64,000 nt of DNA from an uncultured Lachnospiraceae bacterium (GTDB taxonomy: Bacteria > Bacillota_A > Clostridia > TANB77 > CAG-508): contig CAMUZC010000001.1 of assembly GCA_947165105.1 (NCBI GenBank), positions 1-64,000 of the forward strand, written 5' to 3'. The position numbers were made by a program, and so were the translations under genes. Below, one piece after another: positions 30,020 to 41,813 of the stretch. The number at the start of each line of letters is the position of its first letter. The stretch's first letter is position 1. The notes under the pieces were generated by a model. It made no database searches, had not been told where the DNA came from, and saw only the letters and a program-made list of their open reading frames with translations.

Positions 30020-31200
30020 TGGAGGATTTAAAATTTTATTCTAAAAAAAATGGAGATAAATTTGATATGTGTAAATAGTGTTTAACTATGCACGTTGATA
30101 ATTATAATGAAGATACTTTTTTATGGATAATAGAATAGGCGGATCTTCCTTGGGTACCTAGCGAATGGAACGCAATTAGGTAGAAGTAGTATGCCAAAAA
30201 AGGTAGAAAAATGAATGGAATGAGTGTTGTCGGAAAATATTTTTCCAAGATGAGATTAAATCAATGGAAGAAATATAATTGGGCAACAAGCGCGGAAGCA
30301 CAAGAAGAAGCTAATCTTAACAAATAGTTTAAAGAAGAACAACAAAAGCAATTAGAATAGAAATTAAAAGAAGACTATGAGAAAGGTTAGATTAGCTAGT
30401 CTCAGTATCGTACTTTAGTTTCTTCTAGTTTTCAAAAGTAGCATTAGTATATGATGCGGCCGGCAGGTTAGGAAGAGGACCCGGTTGGTAAAAATAACGC
30501 TTTTAGATAGGAGTATTTCTTATCGGAATAGGATTTACCCGATCCCGCGGCTGAATTAACAAAAGAAGATAAGCAATATTTGGCAATGAAATGGGGTCGA
30601 AATTATAAACCTAGTCAATGGTTATTACTTGAAACTAAATATACTGAAATGATGAACTCATTTGATATTCAGGATGCAGACAGTAAAAATACATTAATGT
30701 TTATTTGTAAAACATATTTAAAAATGGATGAAGCAATTGATATAGGTGACGTTGAAAGTTATCAAAAACTATCCCGTGTTTATGATCAGTTACGTAAATC
30801 TATGAAAGTAACGGCCGCACAAAAGAAAGAATAGAGTACTCAATTCATAGACTCAGTTGGTTAGTTAGTTGCCTTTTGTTAGAAGAATGGACATATGATT
30901 CCAGAATTTTAGGTAAAAGCACCGCATGATATAGTTGATAAGGTTATAAACGATATGAAAGGTTATAATAGATCTTTAATATATGAAGACAAGGCTCTTG
31001 CTAGACAGATTGAAGATTATATCAAAGAAGCGCGTGCGGCAGCTGCTAGAAAGAAAGACCGAGAATAGGCTAAGAAAAGAGGCTAGGATTATTACACAAT
31101 TACTGATAAAGATATTTTAGATTATAAAGACTTCCTTCATAATGAAAAAATATGGACAGAAAAAGAAATGAAGGGAGAGGATAACAATGAGTCTTAGTAA
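29983..31200 (+). CDS. Zinc-ribbon protein upstream of terminase, UAG-recoded (405 aa)
   Basis: Begins KKKCSKCxRVMEDLKFYS and MCKxC (N-terminal zinc ribbon). Then NGMSVVGKYFSKMRLNQWKKY, a Lys/Glu/UAG-rich coiled stretch, and LTKEDKQYLAMKWGRNYKPSQW with DADSKNTLMFICK. At least 25 UAG codons; the last, directly before TAA 31198, lies within the terminase start. Candidate small terminase or packaging accessory. Overlaps its upstream gene by 37 bases. Confidence 0.7.
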
Positions 31201-34200
31201 TATTTTAGATCAATATATTTAGCATGATACCAAAAAACAAGGTTTATCTGAAGAAAGACTCCTTGATCAATTAGATAATCTAAGATATTTAATTAGCTTT
31301 TTTAGAAAATATCCTGACCTTTTGGTAGACTATATGAAAGGACCAGATAGTACCTTCCATTTTTATTTTTATCAAAGAGTTTTCCTTAGAATAGTTATGC
31401 GGCACCGATACGTTTATGCAACATTCCCGCGTAGAATGAGTGCGCGGTAATAATTGTAAAATTATTAAAGAAAACCTGTTTAATTGCAAAAAAACCCTTA
31501 ATAAAGAGGGCAATTTGCAGCCAAGTTTAATAAGTAAAAAGGAGTATATCAATGAAAAAGTTAGTTAGTGAACTTTACCCAGAGATAAAAGATTGTTATA
31601 CTATAAATGAATTGGGTGAAATAAAAAATTAGAATACTAAAAATATAATAAAACATAAAATAGAAAAAAATGGATATGTAAGAGTTTCTTTAATGAAAAA
31701 AGGCGGTGGAACTACTTATGTTTCATTACATCGTGTTTTAATGATGGCTTTTAAACCAGTTTAGAATATGAAAGATTTACAAGTTAATCATAAGAATGGT
31801 AATAAACAAGATAATCGTTTAGAAAATTTAGAATGGGTAACATGTAAAGAGAATATTCACCATGCTTGGAAGAATGGTTTATCCTCAGCTAAGGATATAG
31901 AAGGTGAAAAAACTAACTTTGCAAATTATACAGAAAAAGATGCTTTAAAAGTAATAGAATTATTAAAAACTAATAAATATACAGATAAGTAGATTTCTGA
32001 AATAACTGGTTTACCCGTAAGAAGTTTTATAGCTAGAATTAGAAGAAAAGAAACTTGGAGATATTTAACAAAAAATATTAATCAACCGTTAGGAAAAGCA
32101 GAAAGAAAAACTTTTACTTATTAAAAAGGTTCAACGACTATCCCAAAAGGGAGTACACTCAAGCGAGTGGAAATGGCAGGCCCCTATTTACTAGGGTGGT
32201 GACATAGTCTTATCTATACATATATATAAAAGTATAGCAGTTCATAAGAGAACGTACATGAAGGTAGCGTATCATGTAGAAAAATAAAATGGCTTACTCT
32301 AAATCATTTTTGTCAATGATGGCATTAATGTTGAGATGTATATTATATCCTGGAGCACAATTGTTTGTTACTACTGGTGGTAAGGAACAGGCGGCGTCCA
32401 TTACGGTAGCGAAAATAGAAGAAATATGTAAGTTAATACCAGCTTTAAGCAATTAGATAAACTGGAATCGTGGTGTATCTAAAAAATCTAAAGATGATGT
32501 TAACTATGTGTTTAAAAATGGTTCCGTTATAAATATTTTAGCAGCTAAAGAAAGTAGTAGAGGACAAAGACGTACTGGCGGATTAATGGAAGAATGTGTC
32601 TTAATTGATCAAACAGCTTTAAACGAAATCATTATTCCTACTACAAACGTAGATAGATTATTACCAGATGGTACACGACATAAAGAATAGATTATTAATA
32701 AGTCACAGATTTATATAACAACTGCGGGATGGAAAAATTCGTTTGCATATGATAAATTAATAGAACTTTTAATTAGAAGTTTAATATAGCCTGATGAAGT
32801 TATGATAATGGGAGGAACTTATGAAACCCCTATTATTGAAGGATTGTTAAATGAAGATTTTGTATAGCAGTTAAAAATGGCTGGTACTTTCAATGAAGAT
32901 TCATTTGATAGATAGTATAGAAGTATATGGTCAGGAGATGCAGAAAATGCGTTCTTCTCTGCTTAGAAATTTGATAAGTATAGAACACTTAGACAACCGT
33001 AGTACGAGTATAGCGGCCGCACCAGTAAAAATGCTTATTATGTCATTGGAGTTGACGTAGGTCGTATTGGATGTACAACCTAGGCTACTATTTTTAAGGT
33101 GACGCCGCAACCTCAGGGAGTAGCTTTGAAGTCTCTTGTTAATATATATACTTATGATGCATAGCATTTTGAATAGCAAGCTATAAATATAAAACAGTTA
33201 TTTTATAAATATAAAGCTAGATCAATTGCATTAGATACTAATGGTCTTGGTATAGGTCTTTTAGATTTTATGGTGAAAGCGCAAGAAACACCAGATGGAT
33301 AGTATCTTCCGCCTTTTGGTATTTAGAATGATGATTAGGGTATTTATAAAAAATATTTTAAAGGTGTAACAGATGTTCAAAAAGATGCTATTTTTCAAAT
33401 TAAAGCTAATGCTCCCATTAATACATAGGCATATTCATTTGCTCAAACTCAAATGTCAAGTGGAAAGATTAAGTTTTTAATTGATGAAGCAGAAGCAAAA
33501 GCTAAGTTAATGGAAACTAAACAAGGCCAAAACATGACGCCTGAGAAGAGAAATGAGTATTTGAAACCTTTTGTTCTTACTACTATTTTAAGGTAGCAAA
33601 TGCTAGAAGATTTGGCAGCTTAATCAGAAATGATTTTGAACAATAACTTTCTTGTAGCAAGAAACTCCAAGAAAATATGGACAACTTGCTTCAATTGTTT
33701 ATTTATATTTTTTATATTCCTTAGATAAGAAAAACTTAAAAAAAGGAGTATAAAGTTGAGAAAAAAAATAATTATTAATAATATTGAGACTTGTTATGAG
33801 ATAGATGAAAAGGGTAAGATTTATAATACAAAGACACATAAAGAACTCTTTGGCTCTGTTTATAATACAGGTTATAAAATAGTAAGACTTACAATCAATG
33901 GAAAAACTAAAGGTTATTCAGTACATAGGTTGGTAGCTCAAACTTTTTTAAACAATCCAGAAAATTTACCAATAGTAAATCATAAAGACGGAAATAAAAT
34001 TAATAATAATGTTGAAAATTTAGAATGGGTTACACAATCTTAGAATCGAAATCATGCAGTTTCTTAGTTAAAGACAGGATTAGCTTGTGGTCGAAGAAAA
34101 AAAATAGAAATTGTAGAAGATAATCTTTTGTGGAAACGATATAAAAATACAAATTATTTAATTTCTAAAGATGGTCAAGTATACAATACTAAAACAAATA

Positions 34201-34978
34201 TTTTATTAAAACAAACTCCTAATTAGAGTGGTTATATTCGGTATACGTTGAGAATTAATAATCGAAATTGCTCTAAACAAGCACATATTTTAGTTTTAGA
34301 AACTTGGACAGATTAGATTTTGACTGGAAAAGTAGTTAATCATAAAGATGGAAATAAAAGTAATAATAATATTAATAATTTATAGGTTGTTTCAAAAAGT
34401 GAAAATACCAAACATGCTATTTATTGTTTAAATAAAATAGGCAAGCGCGTTTTAGAAATATTAGAAGATGGAACAACTAGAGAATATCAAAGTATAATGT
34501 AGGCAGCTAGGGAAAAAAATATTACAGATGGAGCTATCCATTATGCTTTAAAAAATAAAACCAGGTGCTGTGGACATTATTGGCAATATAAATAAATAAT
34601 TGGTCAACGACTATCCCCATATGGGCAGGTGAGATACTGCAATAGGAGTAGGGCGCAAGCGATGGGCGTAGGTGAGAATCCTTTAAATCGAAAGAGAAAG
34701 CTCCAAACAGTAAGGCTGTGGATGAAGAAATAGTCTCATCTGTATGGTAACATACAGCAGTTATAAACGGTATAGAAGTAGCGATTCTATATGAAGATAA
34801 ATGGAATCTTGTTGAAGATAATGAGGGTGTTAATATTATTTTGAAACAAGAAAATAGAGGTATCAAAAAAGATAAATTTTCTTCTTTTGTTTATGGATTA
34901 TATTATATTAAACAATAGGAAGATAGGAGAAAAAAGAGAAAAGGAAGAGATATTAGTAAACTTTTCTTATTTTCTTGA
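31187..34978 (+). CDS. terL: Terminase large subunit, split by two group I introns (582 aa)
   Basis: Exons 31187-31432, 32292-33620 and 34805-34978 join in frame into 582 residues with about 17 UAG codons. Exon 1 ends ...VYATFPR and exon 2 starts AYSKSFLSM, recreating the ATPase P-loop region; CVLIDQT follows as the Walker-B region. Exon 2 also holds the nuclease start VIGVDVGR and [15 protein letters not shown]; exon 3 gives [26 protein letters not shown]. It packages DNA with the portal. Both splice points obey the U-before/G-last rule of group I introns. Confidence 0.9.
31433..32291 (+). mobile_element. Group I intron 1 in terL (859 bases)
   Basis: Follows exon 1 ending CCGCGT and ends in G before GCTTAC. 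Contains core elements AACGACTATCCC (near 32131) and GACATAGTC (near 32201), plus TATAGCAGTTCATAA also seen in intron 2. It encodes an HNH endonuclease. Insertion lies exactly at the conserved ATP-binding motif, a typical homing site. Confidence 0.85.
31552..32124 (+). CDS. HNH homing endonuclease of intron 1, UAG-recoded (190 aa)
   Basis: NUMOD4-like start ([11 protein letters not shown]), then the HNH core: [30 protein letters not shown] and KENIHHA. A C-terminal helix-turn-helix-like part follows ([18 protein letters not shown]). Three UAG codons; the one in PVxNM aligns with Glu in the intron-2 enzyme. AAAAGGAG precedes ATG 31552. Confidence 0.85.
33621..34804 (+). mobile_element. Group I intron 2 in terL (1184 bases)
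   Basis: Exon 2 ends GCAGCT; the intron ends in G before AATCTT. Core-like CAACGACTATCCC (near 34603), AATAGTCTCATCTGTATGG (near 34730) and ACAGCAGTTATAAACGG. Contains a double-HNH gene. Same intron class as intron 1 but inserted in the nuclease-domain end of terL. Confidence 0.85.
33756..34595 (+). CDS. Double HNH homing endonuclease of intron 2, UAG-recoded (279 aa)
   Basis: TTG start behind AAAGGAG. Two consecutive NUMOD4-HNH units (about 1-105 and 115-220): [11 protein letters not shown] ... [11 protein letters not shown], and [12 protein letters not shown] ... NLxVVSKSEN, where x is UAG. Each UAG column is Glu in the other unit. The second unit probably keeps only DNA binding. C-terminal [16 protein letters not shown] is a DNA-binding repeat seen in such enzymes. 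Confidence 0.85.
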
Positions 34979-35051
34979 GGACATTTTTTGAAAAGAAAAA
35001 ATTATATTTTTTTAAATATAAATGTAAAACAGAAAGGAGAAATATATTTTT

Positions 35052-35411
35052 ATGAGAAGTTCACGAGCAGAAATAAAGATAGAAGAAATTTTATCAAATG
35101 CAGGTCTTAACTTTAAAGAAGAGTATAGTTTTCCTGATTTAATAGGGCAGGGAGGTCATGCCTTAAGGTTTGACTTCGCTGTCTTTGATGATGATGATGA
35201 ATTGGAGTTTTTGATTTAGTATCAAGGAATCCAACATTATAAAGCAAAAAGTATCTTTGGCGGTGTTTCTGGATTGAATAAACAACAGTATTATGATATG
35301 CAGAAACGTGAGTATTGTAAGAAGCATGGAATTAAATTAATATTGATTCCTTATTGGGATGAAAATTTAATTACATATGATTACATTATGGAAAAGGCAG
35401 ATATTTTTTAA
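35052..35411 (+). CDS. EDxHD (Vsr-like) homing endonuclease, one UAG (119 aa)
   Basis: Free-standing between terL and portal. EEYSFPDL, ALRFDFAVF, then LIxYQGIQHY with UAG at the catalytic Glu of the family's LIEYxGxQH motif, then QKREYCKKHGIKLILIPYWD. Length normal for a minimal EDxHD enzyme. With Gln at the UAG it would be expected to be inactive. AAAGGAG lies 8 bases upstream. Confidence 0.8.
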
Positions 35412-35432
35412 TGAAAGGTAGAGGTGACTTCT

Positions 35433-37082
35433 TTGATAAATAGAGCAGCAGAAATAAGAAAACAAAATTTAATGCTAGAAGGCACCGGCAATGGGAAGCT
35501 AGATTATTCAAAAATAAGAGTTGGAGCTAAAACACTTGAAGATGCAGTTTTAAATATTGGAGAATATAAAAGAATTAATCCTATTCTTGGAGATAAAAAA
35601 GAAGTATTAATGGCAATTAATACTGGAGATATTGAAAGAATGAGACAGATTTCTAATTTCTTTTATAAAACTAGTGGTATTTATGCTAGATTATGTAAAT
35701 ATATGGCATATTTATATAAATATGATTGGTTTATTACTCCATATATTGAAAATTGTGAAGGGTTACTTGATCAAGATAGCGGTCTAGGTGATGTAGCATC
35801 AGTCTAGACTTAGGCAGATAATAAAGCCCGCAAAAAACAATTTGCCAATTTCTTTAAAGTATTAAAATATTTTGAAGCATTTGAAGTAAAAAGATTTTGT
35901 GGTGAAGTTGCTCTAAAAGTTATTAGAAATGGTTGCTATTATGGATATTTAATTCCTAGACCAAATAGAATGACTGTTCAAGAATTACCTATTAAATATT
36001 GTCGTACTGGTTATAAAGTAGATAATAGACCAGTTGTTTAGTTTAACATGCATTATTTTGATGACTATTTCCATGATGAAAGACAACGGCAAGCAGTTCT
36101 TAGAATGTTTCCGCCAGAATTTAAAAAGGGTTATAATCTATATCGTAAGGGTAAATTAATACCAACCTTCCCAGGAGATACTCCAGGCTGGTATTTATTA
36201 GATCCTAAAAGTACAATTAAATTTAATCTTAATGATTAGGATTATCCTGCTTTTATTTCTGTTATTCCTGCTATTATTGATTTAGATAATGCTAAGGATT
36301 TAGATAGAAGGAAAATGGCTCAAAAGTTAATGAAGATTATTATTCAAAAGATGCCATTAGATAAGAATGGTGATTTAGTATTTGATATTGATGAAGTTGG
36401 AGAATTTCATAATAATGCAGTCAAAATGCTGACAAGAGCTATAGGAGTAGATGTTTTAACTACTTTTGCTGATGTTGATGTAGCAGATATGTCAGATAGA
36501 GGCACAACTACAACAGTGGATGAACTGATGAAAGTTGAAAGAGCTGTCTTTAATGAAATGGGTACTTCACAGTAGCAATTCAATAGTACTAGTAATACCG
36601 CTTTAAATAATTCTATTCTTAATGATGAAGCATCTATGTATAATCTTTTAGTACAATTTGAATCATTTTTAAATTTGATGCTTGAACAATTTAATAAATC
36701 TCCTAAGAAATGTTATTATCAAGCACAGTTTTTAACAACTACTATTTATAACTATAAAGAATTAGCAAAGTTATATAAAGAACAAGCACAAATGGGATAT
36801 AATAAGATGTTACCTCAAGTAGCACTTGGTCAAACTCAAAGTTCAGTATTAGCTAATGCATACTTTGAAAATGATATATTAGATCTTGTTCGTGTATTTG
36901 TTCCTCCGCTTACTTCTAATACAATGAACGCGGAAGCGCTACAAGCGCGGTCTGCGGCTACCCGCGGAGGTTCAGGTCAATCAGGGAATAACCCAGAGTC
37001 TTCTGGAAAAGGCGCCGGCCGCCCATAGAAAGAAGATAATCAAAAAAGCGAAAAAACATTACAAAATAGAGAAAGTATGTAA
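35433..37082 (+). CDS. Portal protein, UAG-recoded (549 aa)
   Basis: Start set at TTG 35433, 7 bases behind GAGGTGAC. Portal features: NFFYKTSGIYARLCKYMAYLYKYDW, VLKYFEAFEVKRFCGEVALKVIRNG, YCRTGYKVDNRPVV, GWYLLDPKSTIKFNL, FISVIPAIIDLDNAK, VDVLTTFADVDVADM, and a long stem-like helix NDEASMYNLLVQFESFLNLML. Six UAG codons. The C-terminal tail is disordered and Gly/Ser rich. Forms the DNA entry ring of the capsid. Confidence 0.85.
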
Positions 37083-37093
37083 GGGGGTAAAAA

Positions 37094-38482
37094 ATGAGTT
37101 TAGCGCATAGAAGTGTAGCGACTATAAAAAGTCCATAGTTTATTAATCTTACTCCTCTTGATATTAATCCTTTAATGTCTGCATGTGAAATAAAAGTTTT
37201 TTATATTGGAGAGAATCGTAATAAGAGTTTTATTTCTAAAGAAGTTGCTACTTAGATGGCTAAAACTCTTAGAGGTGCTCCTATTGTTGGATATTATAGA
37301 TCAGATAAAGAAGATTTTTTTGATCATGGAGAAGAAATAACCATTGATGGTGATGGTGTTCATTTTAAAAATAATACTAGGCCATATGGTTTTGTTGCTC
37401 CTGATGCCAAAGTCTGGTTTAAAGATTTTGAAGAGGAAGATGGATTTGGAAATTCTGTAATTAGAACTTATTTAATGACTACTGGATATTTATGGTAGGG
37501 GCAATTTGAATAGGCTAAAAAAGTTTTTTAGGATGATGGCAAACCTCATTCAATGGAATTAGAACCAAAAAGTTTAAAAGGCCATTGGGCAACAAATCCA
37601 AAAAATAATATGGAATTTTTTATAATTAATGACGCAATATTTGAGAAACTCTGTATTTTAGGAGATGAAGTTGAACCTTGTTTTTAGGGTGGTGGAGTCA
37701 CTGCTCCAGAGATTAGTAAAACTTTTTCTCTTGATGAAAATTTTAAGCATACTCTGTTCACTATGATGAAAGAATTAAAGTATGCTTTAGAAGGAGGCAA
37801 TACTATGGTGAAAGTAACTGAGCCAGTAAAAGAAACTGAAGTAACTACAGTAGAACCTGAAGTTACAACAGAATTTACTGAAAATCAAGTTAATGAAAAT
37901 GAGTCTTCATCTAGTGAGCAAGCTCCTGCTTCAGAATTTAAGAAAGATGATGAAGAGGACAAAAAAGAAAAAGAAAATCCTTCTGAAAATAAGGATGATA
38001 AGAAGGATGAAGACAATGGCGGAACTTCTGATGATAAAGAAAAAGATTCTGCTGATGAAGAGAAAGATGATGATAAAGATAAGAAGAAGAAATTCACTGT
38101 CCTTGAACAGGAATATAAAGAGTTGCAATCTAGTTATGCTTCTTTAAAAGAAGAAGTAGAAGAACTAAGAACTTTCAAGAAAAAAATAGAGGACAAAGAG
38201 AAGGACGAACTTATTGAAAGATTCTATATGCTTTCTGATGAAGATAAGAAGGATGTTATTGAACATAAGAGTGAATATTCATTAGAAGAAATTGAATCAA
38301 AATTAGCCTTAATTGGTTATAGAAAAGGGGTCAATTTTAATTTAAATACTTCTTCTGAAAATGAAGAATCAAAAGAAGAACAGGAAGATACTCCTGTTGT
38401 TACTTTTGATGTTAAGGCAACTGAAGATTCAACAGTTCCAGAATGGGTAAGAGCGGTTGAATCTGCAATGAATAGATATTAA
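37094..38482 (+). CDS. Capsid maturation protease fused to scaffold (462 aa)
   Basis: Protease part (1-225) with six UAG codons: SPxFINLTPLDINPLMS, LRGAPIVGYYRSDKEDFFDHGEE, YGFVAPDAKVWF, PHSMELEPKSLKGHW, VEPCFxGGG. Scaffold part (about 240-462) is acidic Lys/Asp/Glu coiled coil ending VPEWVRAVESAMNRY and is UAG-free. Protease-scaffold fusions assemble and mature the prohead. The internal ATG at 37805 could give a separate scaffold product. Confidence 0.8.
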
Positions 38483-38499
38483 TTAGGAGGATACTTAAT

Positions 38500-39135
38500 A
38501 TGGCTGTAGAATTACAAAGAATAGGCTATGGACAAGTAGAACGTCAGCACATGGCTGCTCCACACAATGGTCAAATCTATGCTCAACTTCCTGCTCTTGA
38601 CGCTAGTGGTAATCCAATCACTCAGCTTGAAAATGGACAGTTTTTAAAATATGATTATGCGCATGGTAAGGCTACTACTAGTGGGGACATTGAGTGGTTC
38701 CTTGTTTATAATGAAGAAAAATTATATGATGAAAGACGTCAGAATCATAAAGATTTTGCTATGAAAGCATCAGATATGTCAGATGGAAAAATCTATCCTA
38801 GACTTCTAAGAACTTTTGTTGGTGATATTTTTACAACAAATACTTTTAGAACAGCTAGTACGACTTCTGGAAGTGGTGCAGAAGCTACAACAACTTATGG
38901 GGATACTGTGACAGGACCCGATGATGTTATTACAATCCCAAATATTATTGCTGGTGATTATGTAATTATTAATGACGAAGGATGGCTTGAAAAAAGTGAT
39001 ACAAAACCTGTAACTGGTATTGTTTTTCAAGCGATTCCTCATTTTACACAAATGAATCTTAAACAGGGTGAACAAAAACCTGATTATACATTACCTGATG
39101 GACAATGGGCTGTAAAGCTTCAGAGAATACAGTAA
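38500..39135 (+). CDS. Capsid-associated (decoration-type) protein (211 aa)
   Basis: Between scaffold and capsid genes, behind TTAGGAGG. MAVELQRIGYGQVERQHMAAPHNGQIYAQLPAL then a threonine/glycine-rich domain and the ending WAVKLQRI. Position and composition suggest a head decoration or minor capsid protein. No UAG although the genes before it have many, consistent with high expression. Confidence 0.65.
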   Translation: MAVELQRIGYGQVERQHMAAPHNGQIYAQLPALDASGNPITQLENGQFLKYDYAHGKATTSGDIEWFLVYNEEKLYDERRQNHKDFAMKASDMSDGKIYPRLLRTFVGDIFTTNTFRTASTTSGSGAEATTTYGDTVTGPDDVITIPNIIAGDYVIINDEGWLEKSDTKPVTGIVFQAIPHFTQMNLKQGEQKPDYTLPDGQWAVKLQRIQ

Positions 39136-39154
39136 TATAAAGGAGGAAATGACG

Positions 39155-40273
39155 ATGGCTTTAGATAGAAATCAACTTTTAGCATTAGCTAAGGCTACTG
39201 CACGTGCTTCATTAAATCCTTCAACTGCGTTCGCTTGGGGCGATAAGAAATTAACATTTGAAGCTCTTAATGAAGTTTTTCAAAAAGAAATGAATGAACT
39301 TGCGGGTACATATGCATCATACCGTGAGAATAAAAATACAATTTTTAGACTGATCGAAGAAGGTCTTGATGAAATTCTTCCTGCAAAAGTTATGCAGAAT
39401 TATGGTCAGTTTGCTGATACTAAGACCTATGCACAGGGTGACAAACCTGTATTCCGTGTAAGAGTTAGTGAATACTCTAAGAAGCGTGCTAAGAGCTTCG
39501 TTACAAGAGTAGGTCTTGCTGGTAGATATGAAACATTTAAGCTTGATGGATACACAATGGAAGTCAACATGGCTGCATACGGCGGAGCAGCTGAAATCGG
39601 CTTTGAGGAATTCCTTGATGGTCGTATTACAATGGCTGATGTTTATAATTTAGTCCTTGAAGGTCTTGATGAAGTAGTTTATAAAGAAATTGCTAAGGCA
39701 ATGGAATCACTAGCAGACAGTACAAGTATTCCTAGAGCTAATAAGGTTAAGGGAAATAAATGGAATGAAACAGAGTTCGACCGTTTAATTGCTACTGCTG
39801 ATGTATATGGAAAGAGTACTATTTATTGTACTTATGAGTTCGCGGCAACTATTCGCCCTGCAAATTCTGGTGACCTTTCTGATGGTATGAAGGAAGATTT
39901 ATGGAATAATGGTTCTTTCAAGAACTATAAGGGACATACTATTATTGTTCTTCCTCAGAGTTTTGAGGATGCTAAGAATGAAAAGAAAGTTATGGACCCT
40001 TCCATTGCTTGGATTATTCCTACTGGAGCAGAAAAACCTGTTAAGGTTGCTTTCGAAGGAAGCTCTGCTGTTAGAGAAGTGGAGAATGATGATTGGTCAA
40101 GAGAAATCCAGACTTATAAGAAAATGGGAGTTGCAGTTTATAATATAAATCCTGGTATTTGCGTATTTAAGAATACTTCTCTTACAAGGGATAATTTACC
40201 TAGAACTAGTGGCGAACATCCTGCAACTTTTGATTCAACTACAAATTGGTACACACTTCCTGAAGGTTATTAA
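39155..40273 (+). CDS. Major capsid protein (372 aa)
   Basis: Start at ATG 39155 behind AAAGGAGGAAATGACG. HK97-type shell protein by position, length and motifs: VFQKEMNELAGTYASYRENKN, ILPAKVMQNYGQFADTKTY, YGGAAEIGFEEFLDGRI, YCTYEFAATIRP, IIVLPQSFED, VREVENDDWSREIQTYKKMGVAVYN. Contains no UAG codon in 372 positions, in contrast to its neighbours. Terminator follows at 40306. Confidence 0.9.
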   Translation: MALDRNQLLALAKATARASLNPSTAFAWGDKKLTFEALNEVFQKEMNELAGTYASYRENKNTIFRLIEEGLDEILPAKVMQNYGQFADTKTYAQGDKPVFRVRVSEYSKKRAKSFVTRVGLAGRYETFKLDGYTMEVNMAAYGGAAEIGFEEFLDGRITMADVYNLVLEGLDEVVYKEIAKAMESLADSTSIPRANKVKGNKWNETEFDRLIATADVYGKSTIYCTYEFAATIRPANSGDLSDGMKEDLWNNGSFKNYKGHTIIVLPQSFEDAKNEKKVMDPSIAWIIPTGAEKPVKVAFEGSSAVREVENDDWSREIQTYKKMGVAVYNINPGICVFKNTSLTRDNLPRTSGEHPATFDSTTNWYTLPEGY

Positions 40274-40305
40274 TTTTATTAAGTAATATATTAAAAAAGA
40301 ACTAT

Positions 40306-40350
40306 AAGGGCTTAAATATTATATAGGTATAATGTTTAAGCCCTTTTTTT
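40306..40350 (+). terminator. Terminator after the capsid gene
   Basis: AAGGGCTTAAA/TTTAAGCCCTT, 18-base loop, then T-run. Probably partial, since the next structural genes have no clear promoter except a TATAGGTATAAT-like loop sequence. Confidence 0.8.
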
Positions 40351-40375
40351 ACTAGAGATAAAAGGAGTTTTTATA

Positions 40376-40933
40376 ATGGATAGAAATACAATAATTAAAA
40401 TTTGTAATAGAGATGACGCGGCAGTATTTTATGATATTCCAGAAATGAATGGATTACATAGAGTTTTTCAGCCAAATGAAGTAAAAGAAGTTACGCTAGG
40501 AGAACTAATTAAACTATCTTATGAACCTGGTGGAATGGATTTACTTAGAAATAATTTTATTCTCAATAATAAAGAAGCAATTAATATGATTTTAGGTGAG
40601 GTTGAACCTGAATATAATTATACCCCAGCTGATATTAAAAATTTATTATTAAATGGTTCTTTAGATGAATTTCTTGATTGCTTAGATTTTGCTCCAGAAG
40701 GAGTGATTGAAATTATAAAAAATATGGCAGTTGAGTTACCATTAAATGATGTAGCTAAAAGATAGGCTATTTTAAATAAAACTGGTTTTAACGTAACCAA
40801 TGCAATTGAAATTAAAAAAGAAGTAGAAGCTGATGTAGAAAAACCTGCGGCCGCTCCTACAAAGAGACGAGTTGTAAAAAAGACTGAGTCTGAGTCTGCC
40901 GAAGGAACCAAGGTCCGCCGCGTAAGTAAATAA
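40376..40933 (+). CDS. Head protein with basic tail, one UAG (185 aa)
   Basis: AAAGGAG at 40361. N-terminal IIKICNRDDAAVFYDIPEMNGLHRVF and EVTLGELIKLSYEPGG; helical middle; C-terminal basic, KKEVEADVEKPAAAPTKRRVVKK. Conserved in related phages after the capsid gene, without known function to me. Possible head completion factor. Confidence 0.6.
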
Positions 40934-40950
40934 TAATTAGGAGGTGTATG

Positions 40951-41502
40951 ATGAACGAACAAGATTATACACCTTTCTCTGTTGTTTATGACAGTTTTCT
41001 TTCAAAAATTACAGATGATATGTATATGGAATTAACTCCTTAGGATACAGATAAGATTTTATAGGAACTTCTAATTTCTGCTTTGCCTAAATTTGAATTT
41101 CCAAGACAAAGTCTTGAGTATGAAGATAAGGAAATTGAAGGGGAGTTTGATGAAATAGGAGAGCCATTTACAGCACGGAGTTTTATAAATAAATTAACTC
41201 AATAGGAAGTAAATATAATTGCGACTTATATGATTGTAGAATGGTTAGGGCAACAATTAGCTACTATTGAAAATACCCGTATGAAATACAGTGGAAGTGA
41301 TTTTAAATTTACTTCTCAGGCTAACCATATGCAAAAAATTCTACAATTAAAGAAAGATTATGAGAGAGAGGGATTCCATTTACAGAGATTATATAAAAGA
41401 CGTAAGAAAGATCCTGAAAGTGGAGTTTATAAATCAACTATTGGTTCTATAATGGAAAAACAACCTAGAGGAGGAACTGGCGCATGGAACAAGTGGTTTT
41501 AA
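40951..41502 (+). CDS. Head-tail connector-type protein, UAG-recoded (183 aa)
   Basis: AGGAGG, ATG 40951. SVVYDSFLSKITDDMYMELTP then three UAG codons, LISALPKFEFPRQSLEYED, YMIVEWLGQQLATIENTRMKYSGSDFKFTSQANHM, LQRLYKRRKKDPESG. Matches the adaptor/connector slot and a conserved phage sequence pattern. Its end overlaps the next gene by 19 bases. Confidence 0.7.
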
Positions 41503-41813
41503 CTTTAGGAATTTCTATTACTAAGAACGCAATAGATAATAATTTAAAAAGAATTATAAATCAAGTTTATAAATTACTTCCTTTAAGGGAAGAAGGAAAG
41601 AATTGGGAAAAACCATTAGAAACTTTAATTGAAGAACTTGCGGGAATGGCTGATTTAATAGATGGCTAGGATGAATTATTCTTTTCTATTTTATGTAAAA
41701 TGAAAGGATTACTTAGTTTAACTGGAGATTCTGATATGCCTGTATATCGTAGGATTATATTAGAACTTTTAAGTTTACTAGGTGAATTAAAGAGTCATGT
41801 CTGCGAGAGATAA
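41484..41813 (+). CDS. Unknown helical head-tail protein, one UAG (109 aa)
   Basis: MEQVVLTLGISITKNAIDNNLKRII, leucine-rich helices, a UAG at LIDGxDELFFSILCKMKGLLSLTGDSD. Between connector genes, overlapping both. Function unknown. Confidence 0.6.

Noticed and set aside
37885..38147. Several alternative frames in the scaffold
   Set aside because: They are shadows of Lys/Asp/Glu-rich codons and carry no start signals.
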